64,000 nucleotides of DNA. Source: Flavisolibacter longurius. Its GTDB lineage: Bacteria > Bacteroidota > Bacteroidia > Chitinophagales > Chitinophagaceae. The stretch is from assembly GCA_013327885.1 (NCBI GenBank), contig JABUMY010000009.1:62001-126000 (forward strand), given 5' to 3'. Below, one piece after another: positions 58,421 through 64,000 of this stretch; the stretch's first letter is position 1, and the number at the start of each line of letters is the position of its first letter. The notes beneath the pieces are model-generated. The model made no database searches. It was not told the DNA's origin and worked only from the letters and a program-made list of their open reading frames with translations. Position numbers and translations under genes: made by a program.

Positions 58421-59613
58421 GCTAAACTTTTTTTCAAAAAATAAAATCCAACGGCTGCCAACAGGCACACCAAAAAATTAACGAGCCATAATACCGAAAA
58501 ACCCTGCCAGGCGGCCAATTGCGTGGCCAGCGTGGGAGCCAGCACCGTAGCGGCTGCAAACGACATGGTATAAAGCGCTGCATATTCGCCGCGGTTGCTT
58601 TCCGTGCTGCGCTTTACCCAGAAATTATTCATAAACGGAAAAAGAAACATCTCCCCAAACGTGACGATGATCATGCTGATAACAGCCACGGTAAAGGTTT
58701 GCCCGATTTCCAGGAAAAGAAAAGATGATCCCATCAACAGGGCGCCGGTGGTAATGTAAAGCAGGGAATGCCTGCGGTTCTCCAATTTATAAACCAGCAC
58801 CATTTCAATGGCCGCAATCAGAAGCCCGTTCATAGCCAGTATCCAGCCAATGGTGGCTTCGTTCAGTCGCAGCTCTGTTTTGTAATAAGCAGGAATTACG
58901 CTAAACAACTGGAAAAAGGCAAGCCCGATAAGGAAAAGGTAAAACATGCCCAGCAGGAATGGCTTGTCGCGGTAGGCAGAAACAACCTCCGTTGCTTCGG
59001 TTTTAAGAACGGTCTTTTTACGGCCTGCCGCTTTTGCCGACAACCCCGCAAACAGCAAAAACGACGACGCCATGCAGGTCACCCCATCGGCCCAAAAAAG
59101 ATAATGGTAATTGATGCTGGCCAGAATGCCACCAACGGCGGGGCCAATGGACCAGCCCAGGTTAATGGCCAGCCGGTTCAGCGCATAACAGCGAATGCGG
59201 TTGGAGTCGTTGCTGTATTGCGCAATGGCTGCGGCATTGGCCGGACGAAACGCTTCGCCCAATGAACTCAAAAGAAAAATACAAACGGCGTACTGCACCA
59301 GGGTTTGCATTTGCCCCAGTATAATAAACAGTGCCCCGTTCAAAAACAAGCTGCCAAACTGCACGTAAAAATGGCCAAAGCGATCGGTAAGCCGCCCGCC
59401 AAGATAGCCTCCCACAATGGAGCCCAGCCCAAAGGCGCCCATTACCAACCCGGCATCGGCAAGCGAATATCCTTTGCTGGTGAGATACACCGTAAGAAAG
59501 GGAATGACCATCGTACCGCTGCGGTTCACAAACATCACCACGGCCAGCCACCATACCTGCTTGGGTATGCCCGAATATGCGTCTTTGTACAATCGTGCCG
59601 AAGCTTGCAGCAT
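58417..59613 (-). CDS. MFS transporter
   Basis: 398-aa major facilitator superfamily protein, 12 helices. Family features are the loop 2-3 motif GGYLGGRLTDRFGHF (GxLaDrxGrk type) after TM2, NRSGTMVIPFLTVYL in TM1, and RPANAAAIAQYS in TM5. The class is drug/metabolite or sugar efflux-like; the substrate cannot be assigned. It starts a two-gene operon with the thioesterase. The promoter region is shared with the divergent FKBP gene. Confidence 0.87.
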   Translation of the reverse strand: MLQASARLYKDAYSGIPKQVWWLAVVMFVNRSGTMVIPFLTVYLTSKGYSLADAGLVMGAFGLGSIVGGYLGGRLTDRFGHFYVQFGSLFLNGALFIILGQMQTLVQYAVCIFLLSSLGEAFRPANAAAIAQYSNDSNRIRCYALNRLAINLGWSIGPAVGGILASINYHYLFWADGVTCMASSFLLFAGLSAKAAGRKKTVLKTEATEVVSAYRDKPFLLGMFYLFLIGLAFFQLFSVIPAYYKTELRLNEATIGWILAMNGLLIAAIEMVLVYKLENRRHSLLYITTGALLMGSSFLFLEIGQTFTVAVISMIIVTFGEMFLFPFMNNFWVKRSTESNRGEYAALYTMSFAAATVLAPTLATQLAAWQGFSVLWLVNFLVCLLAAVGFYFLKKSLA

Positions 59614-59650
59614 GCGCCGAAATTAAAATAACCTTTACAACTGCTTCGCC

Positions 59651-59658
59651 TATTTTTG
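59651..59658 (+). promoter_or_regulatory. Promoter -7 element of the FKBP gene
   Basis: TATTTTTG (TAnnTTTG), 19 bp upstream of the ATG. Confidence 0.5.
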
Positions 59659-59676
59659 GCGCCTTAATCGCTAAAC

Positions 59677-60384
59677 ATGAAAAAAATCGTTATTGGTGCC
59701 CTGGCTCTTTTTTCGCTCACAGCACAGGCGCAGAAAAAAAAGCCTGTCGTTAAAAAAGCACCTGTTCGTGCGGCTGCCGGCACGGCAAAGCCTTTGAAAA
59801 ATATCACCGACTCGGCTTCTTACGCACTGGGACTGAGCGTGGCCAATTTTTACAAGCAGCAAGGATTTAAAAATCTCAATACAACGCTCATTGCGCAAGC
59901 TATTAACGACGTGCAGGCAGGGAAAAAGCCGATCTTCTCCGAAGAAGACGCCAACGAAACGATCATGTTTTTTATGAATCCTGAGCTGCGTACCACTATT
60001 GAAGAAGGCAAGCGCTTCATGGCACAGAACAAAGCAAAGCAAGGCATTAAAACAACCGCTTCGGGTATCCAGTATGAAGTGCTGAAAGAAAGCACCGGCG
60101 CCAAGCCAAAAGCATTTGATACGGTGGTGGTGAATTATGTAGGCACCTTGCTCAATGGAACTGAGTTTGACAACTCCGTGAAAAGAGGCCAGCCGGTTGA
60201 GTTCAAGCTGAACCAGGTGATCAAAGGCTGGACGGAAGGACTGCAGCTAATGTCGGTTGGTTCCAAATACAAGTTCTATATCCCGTACAACCTGGCCTAT
60301 GGCCTCAATGGCAACGGTCCTATACCGGGCGGCGCCACGCTGGTGTTTGAGGTGGAACTCCTGAACATAAAACCATCGATATAA
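59677..60384 (+). CDS. FKBP-type peptidyl-prolyl isomerase (FkpA/Mip-like), periplasmic
   Basis: 235-aa secreted isomerase. The signal peptide ends LTAQA; a basic linker is followed by the FKBP_N dimerisation domain (about 40-125; DSASYALGLSVANFYKQQG) and the FKBP_C catalytic domain (about 130-235; VVVNYVGTLLNGTEFDNSV, VIKGWTEGLQLMSVGSKY, YIPYNLAYG, IPGGATLVFEVELL). It assists folding of exported proteins. Conserved Tyr, Phe, Asp and Trp of the FKBP pocket are present. Single-gene unit with a strong terminator. Confidence 0.93.
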   Translation: MKKIVIGALALFSLTAQAQKKKPVVKKAPVRAAAGTAKPLKNITDSASYALGLSVANFYKQQGFKNLNTTLIAQAINDVQAGKKPIFSEEDANETIMFFMNPELRTTIEEGKRFMAQNKAKQGIKTTASGIQYEVLKESTGAKPKAFDTVVVNYVGTLLNGTEFDNSVKRGQPVEFKLNQVIKGWTEGLQLMSVGSKYKFYIPYNLAYGLNGNGPIPGGATLVFEVELLNIKPSI

Positions 60385-60400
60385 AGTATTGTAACGTTTA

Positions 60401-60433
60401 AAAAAAAGCCCGGTCAACAACCGGGCTTTTTTT
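60401..60433 (+). terminator. Terminator of the FKBP gene
   Basis: AAAAAAGCCCGGT pairs with ACCGGGCTTTTTT across CAACA. Confidence 0.88.
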
Positions 60434-60673
60434 ATGGCACCGGCTGTAGTGCTGCTATGGATCGTCCCTTGCGTCGCACACTTGTGCTGTAAGTAATTCT
60501 ATGCAGCAATTCAACCGGCAACAATTCAATTCCAGGTGTTGTTTTTGCCTTTCAATGCACTATTGGCTTGCACGTTTCTGCATTCGTTTGTACTCTTGTT
60601 AACGAATGCAGAAATAACAATTTTCTTGTAACATTTGGGTACCCTTTTGCTTTTAATAGGTAAAGCCTGAACC

Positions 60674-61813
60674 ATGACTAAATTCTACTTATTCCTTTTT
60701 TCTTCTGCTTTGTTTTTTGCCGGTTGTAAATCGGTAAGCAAAGCTTACAACCAGGGCGACTATGCCGATGCCATTGAACTGGGTATTAAAAAATTGCAGA
60801 AAGATCCTTCGGATGCCGAAACCCGTGACCTGGTAAAAAGCGCTTACGCATTTGCAGTTGCCCAGCACGAAAGCCGCATCCGTAGCCTGTCGGCCAGCGC
60901 CGGCGAAAACCGTTACGAGGCCATTTTGCGGGAGTACAATCAAATGCAGGATCTGTACGAAACCATTCACCAGTCGCCTGCAGCGCAAAACGCCATTCAG
61001 CCGGTTAACTATGCCGATTATGTGGAAACCTACCGCAACAAAGCTGCTGAAGTGCACCTTGCCAATGCGGAACGCTACATGGACGAAGGCACCAAGCGGG
61101 CCTACCGCGAAGCTTACAACGCTTACGGGCAGGCGCTTCGTTATGTGAACAGCGCCGAAATCAAACGCAAACGGGAAGACGCTTACAACGCTGCCATAAC
61201 AAAAATCCTGGTAGTGCCCATTCAAAACTATGGCGGTTATAGTTACCACAGCAGCTACCAGTTGCAGCAGTTTCAGAATGATGTAATGCGGACACTGGCC
61301 AACAATATCAACGATAATTTTGTTCGCTTTTTTTCGGAGTGGGACCTGCGCAGCAAAGACCTGGAACCCGACCAGGTTCTGGAGATGAACTTGGGCCGCC
61401 TGCTGATCGGCCGGCCGGTTGACAACAACACCACCCGCGAAGTTAGCAAGCAGGTAGTGGTAAAAGAAACCGTGTACAAACCCGATTCGGTGGTGAAGCA
61501 ATACGCCACTGTCAAAGCCAGGATAACCACCACACGCCGTACGTTGCTTTCAGAAGGAGAGTTGTACATAACCATCCGCGATAGGAGCGGAAGAATTGTT
61601 TGGAACGACCGTTTCACCGGTCAGCACCGCTGGCAAACCGAATATGTAAGCTACACAGGCGATGAGCGGGCCCTCAGCGACAACGATCGTGCCCTGCTAA
61701 ATAAAACACAAACGACCCGCGTTCCATCTGAAGCTGAGGTAATGGAAGAATTGTACCGCCAGATACAGCTTGATCTTTCAGGACGATTACGCGGTTATTT
61801 TGCCCGGTTTTAA
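60674..61813 (+). CDS. Uncharacterised lipoprotein with TPR-like N-terminus (379 aa)
   Basis: Lipoprotein signal with FFAGC (Cys18). The N-terminal third has TPR-like helices (AYNQGDYADAIELGIKKLQKDPSDAETR). The C-terminal part is strand-rich and includes ITKILVVPIQNYGGYSYHSS and LLSEGELYITIRDRSGRIVWND. The general layout (helical repeats plus a beta domain behind a lipid anchor) fits an outer-membrane-associated periplasmic protein. I do not recognise a named family, and the role is unknown. Monocistronic; a terminator follows. Confidence 0.75.
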   Translation: MTKFYLFLFSSALFFAGCKSVSKAYNQGDYADAIELGIKKLQKDPSDAETRDLVKSAYAFAVAQHESRIRSLSASAGENRYEAILREYNQMQDLYETIHQSPAAQNAIQPVNYADYVETYRNKAAEVHLANAERYMDEGTKRAYREAYNAYGQALRYVNSAEIKRKREDAYNAAITKILVVPIQNYGGYSYHSSYQLQQFQNDVMRTLANNINDNFVRFFSEWDLRSKDLEPDQVLEMNLGRLLIGRPVDNNTTREVSKQVVVKETVYKPDSVVKQYATVKARITTTRRTLLSEGELYITIRDRSGRIVWNDRFTGQHRWQTEYVSYTGDERALSDNDRALLNKTQTTRVPSEAEVMEELYRQIQLDLSGRLRGYFARF

Positions 61814-61833
61814 ACGAATAAGTGATAACAATG

Positions 61834-61869
61834 AAAAGGGAGTGCCCCGGTAAGGAGACTCCCTTTTTT
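61834..61869 (+). terminator. Terminator of the 379-aa lipoprotein gene
   Basis: AAAAGGGAGT pairs with ACTCCCTTTT (10 bp, 14-nt loop), then TT. Confidence 0.75.
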
Positions 61870-61891
61870 ATGGTTGTTTCAGCGCTTTCTT

Positions 61892-62803
61892 TTATTCCGT
61901 TTCGCAAAGCGTTACATCCACTTCCTCCACCGTCAGCTTATAATTGCCGCCAACTTTCAGCGCATAATTTTCTTTTTCATGGCTCACAGGGAAGCCAAAG
62001 CAGATGGGGTAATCGTATTCTTTCACCTGCTCGTGAATGATCTCATGCACTTCTTTCCCGTAGGGCCGTTCGGTATCCTTGTTGTCGGTAAAGCCACCGA
62101 TGATCAGTCCTGCCAGGTCTTTTAATTTGCCGGCCCGCTTTAATTGCAGCAGCATACGGTCGATGTTGTAAAGGTATTCACCAACATCTTCTAAAAAAAG
62201 AATACGGCCTTTTGTCTTGATGTCGGAAGGCGTACCCAAAAGGTGCGCCAGTAGGGTTAAGTTGCCACCAACCAATTCGCCTTCTGCCACGCCTGCCTGG
62301 TTAAAGGGCCCACCCGTTGTGCGGTATTCGGCCTTTTCGCCTTCCAGCGCTTTGCAGATGGATTGAATATAAGGGTTGCTGTTTTCGCCATCGTTAAAGG
62401 CTGCTGCCATGGGTGCATGCAACGAAGCGATCTTGTACCTGGCGTAAAGATGTGCATGCAAAACCGTAACGTCGCTATAGCCAATGATCCACTTGGGCTT
62501 TTTCCTGAATTTCTTAAAATTCAGGCTGTCGATAATGCGGCTGGTGCCATAGCCGCCACGGGCACAAAGAATGGCTTTGATCTTTTTGTTATCCAGCATG
62601 GCCTGCAGGTCAGCAAGACGCTCTTCATCTGTTCCGGAAAAATAATTTTCTGACTGACTATGCGTGGTGGCGCCCATTTCTACGGAAAATCCCCAGGTGT
62701 CAAGGGTTTCAATGCAGGCCTGCATTTTTTCGATGGGCATATAACCGGCCGGTGCCACGATGCCGATGGTGTCTCCTTTTTTTAAGTAGGGCGGGAATTG
62801 CAT
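61892..62803 (-). CDS. LD-carboxypeptidase (peptidase S66, LdcA/MccF type)
   Basis: 303-aa cytosolic serine peptidase that removes the terminal D-alanine from murein tetrapeptides during peptidoglycan recycling (LdcA), or cleaves microcin-C-like amides (MccF). The nucleophile is Ser110 in IGYSDVTVLH; the Glu of FLEDVGEYLY and the His of GFPVSHEKENYAL complete the S66 triad. The N-terminal LKKGDTIGIVAPAG and ARGGYGTSRI are typical. ATG 62803 yields the family N-terminus; upstream in-frame codons are ignored. Fits with PBP1A as part of wall turnover. Confidence 0.9.
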   Translation of the reverse strand: MQFPPYLKKGDTIGIVAPAGYMPIEKMQACIETLDTWGFSVEMGATTHSQSENYFSGTDEERLADLQAMLDNKKIKAILCARGGYGTSRIIDSLNFKKFRKKPKWIIGYSDVTVLHAHLYARYKIASLHAPMAAAFNDGENSNPYIQSICKALEGEKAEYRTTGGPFNQAGVAEGELVGGNLTLLAHLLGTPSDIKTKGRILFLEDVGEYLYNIDRMLLQLKRAGKLKDLAGLIIGGFTDNKDTERPYGKEVHEIIHEQVKEYDYPICFGFPVSHEKENYALKVGGNYKLTVEEVDVTLCETE

Positions 62804-62936
62804 ACGGTATAATTGGTACACAAAATAGTGTTTGTAGCGCCAATTCAAAAAAGCTTGTCTTGTTTACAAGATAGCGCACTAGGTCAATCATTTATCCTAG
62901 GCGCCAAATCAAACCCCTTACTTCTGCAACCTGTCT

Positions 62937-62944
62937 TATTTTTG
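62937..62944 (+). promoter_or_regulatory. metG promoter -7 element
   Basis: TATTTTTG (TAnnTTTG), 86 bp upstream of the metG ATG. Confidence 0.5.
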
Positions 62945-63029
62945 CCCTCTGATAGAGCATGACCAGCAGATAAAAATTGTTGACAGGGACGTATGCAGCA
63001 GCCTTCTGCTAAATAAAAAAATGAAGTAA

Positions 63030-64000
63030 ATGACTGAACAGACAACGCCAACAGACACAAACCTAAGTTCCCTCACCGGGGTACAAGGGGCTCCCAAACG
63101 ATATTTGATCACATCGGCCCTGCCGTATGCCAACGGGCAAAAACATATTGGACACCTGGCCGGAGCCTATATACCTGCCGATATTTACGTGCGTTACCTG
63201 CGGGCACAAGGCCGTGATGTAGTGTTTGTTTGCGGCAGCGACGAGCACGGCACCGCCATTCCCATCCAGGCAATGAAAGAAGGTACCACGCCGCAAGCCA
63301 TCATCGACAAGTACCATGTCATCATGAAGGAAAACTTTGATGACCTTTCCATTTCATTTGATATTTACGACCGTACTTCCAATCCGCTTCACCACGAAAC
63401 CACACAGGAGTTTTTTACCTACCTCAATGAAAGGGGTGAGCTGGAAATAAAAGAAACAGAACAATATTATGACGAGGAGGCACAAACGTTTTTAGCCGAT
63501 CGCTATATCAAAGGCACCTGTCCAAACTGCGGTTTTGATGGCGCCTACGGCGACCAGTGCGAAAAATGTGGTACGTCCTTAAGTCCTGATGAACTCATTA
63601 ACCCCGTTAGCACCCTGAGCGGACGGCCACCGGTAAAGCGGGCCACCAAACACTGGTACCTGCCCCTGAACAAACACGAAGACTGGCTGCGCAACTGGAT
63701 CCTGAACCAGCACCAGGCCGACTGGAAACCAAATGTGACCGGCCAGTGTAAAAGCTGGATCGATGCGGGCCTGCAACCAAGAGCCGTAACCCGCGACCTG
63801 GACTGGGGTGTAAAAGTGCCGCTGGAAGATGCCAAGGGAAAAGTTTTGTACGTGTGGTTTGATGCGCCCATCGGTTATATCTCGGCCACAAAGCAATGGG
63901 CGAAAAATACCGGCAAAGACTGGGAGCCTTACTGGCAGGACAAAGACACTAAGTTGGTTCATTTTATCGGCAAAGACAACATCGTTTTTCACTGCATCAT
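63030..64000 (+). CDS. metG: Methionyl-tRNA synthetase, N-terminal part (runs off the window)
   Basis: Open from ATG 63030 to the window end (323 codons). Class I synthetase features are [20 protein letters not shown] with the HIGH motif, [20 protein letters not shown], the zinc knuckle [18 protein letters not shown] (four cysteines, about residues 163-180), [10 protein letters not shown] and [14 protein letters not shown]. The KMSKS loop and anticodon domain are beyond the edge. It charges tRNA-Met. A 20-residue hydrophilic N-terminal extension precedes the usual start ([11 protein letters not shown]). Confidence 0.96.
   Translation, partial: MTEQTTPTDTNLSSLTGVQGAPKRYLITSALPYANGQKHIGHLAGAYIPADIYVRYLRAQGRDVVFVCGSDEHGTAIPIQAMKEGTTPQAIIDKYHVIMKENFDDLSISFDIYDRTSNPLHHETTQEFFTYLNERGELEIKETEQYYDEEAQTFLADRYIKGTCPNCGFDGAYGDQCEKCGTSLSPDELINPVSTLSGRPPVKRATKHWYLPLNKHEDWLRNWILNQHQADWKPNVTGQCKSWIDAGLQPRAVTRDLDWGVKVPLEDAKGKVLYVWFDAPIGYISATKQWAKNTGKDWEPYWQDKDTKLVHFIGKDNIVFHCI

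Overview
The window reads as a chromosomal segment from a member of the Bacteroidota, most likely a Chitinophagaceae-type organism. Three lines of evidence support this. Many genes are preceded by the Bacteroidetes housekeeping -7 element TAnnTTTG (for example before yidC, tRNA-Ala, sulP, purL, kup, ccmC, mdh, the FKBP gene and metG). The gene content is typical of the phylum: type III glutamine synthetase, the ccmC-ccmD-gdhA order, a PorW/SprE type IX secretion protein, a subtilase with a C-terminal type IX sorting domain, a DUF6427-like membrane protein, a Sphingobacterium-type serine palmitoyltransferase and SusD-era style lipoproteins with S/A-C lipoboxes. Signal peptides and lipoproteins are abundant.

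Layout. 1-5 kb: 3' end of a Clp ATPase gene, cmk, a roughly 400-nt gene-less stretch that looks like a stand-alone structured RNA, yidC, a stress-type SDR whose stop codon lies inside a 25-bp inverted repeat (MITE-like), then tRNA-Ala(GGC). 5-11 kb: an MbnP/MbnH-like pair (lipoprotein plus diheme peroxidase), then a tight three-gene minus-strand operon (serine palmitoyltransferase, GNAT, SDR) best read as a dihydroceramide pathway. 11-23 kb: an Fe-S type Rrf2 regulator, a large flavin-barrel-like protein, a SulP transporter, two Tat-exported Gfo/Idh/MocA oxidoreductases, a four-PAS histidine kinase, and several very small genes and transcription units. 23-33 kb: pyrG, a fasciclin lipoprotein, purL, a polytopic membrane protein and glutamine synthetase III. 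33-47 kb: envelope genes, kup, sprE/porW, PBP1A, ccmC-ccmD and gdhA. 47-64 kb: secreted peptidases (M14, S8 with sorting domain, M57), mdh, rlmK, an exonuclease-GIY-YIG fusion, MFS plus thioesterase, an FKBP isomerase, an LD-carboxypeptidase and the 5' part of metG.

How the genes fit together. Most are unlinked housekeeping units separated by strong, often bidirectional, terminators. Functional groupings that can be argued are sphingolipid synthesis (7586-10941), a tryptophan-oxidising MbnP/MbnH couple (5508-7396), nitrogen assimilation (glnN-type synthetase and gdhA, not adjacent), cell-wall metabolism (PBP1A, LD-carboxypeptidase), and type IX secretion (PorW/SprE plus one probable cargo).

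The most unusual signal is not a gene. At seven or eight intergenic sites there are degenerate, word-like short tandem repeats. At six of them the repeats occur as two inverted arms. The words are shared between the arms of one site but differ completely between sites, and the arms often run right up to a stop codon. The candidate non-coding RNA at about 1250-1656 and the MITE-like element at 3802-3994 are the next most interesting features. All functional calls rest on reading the sequence by eye; no database search was run.
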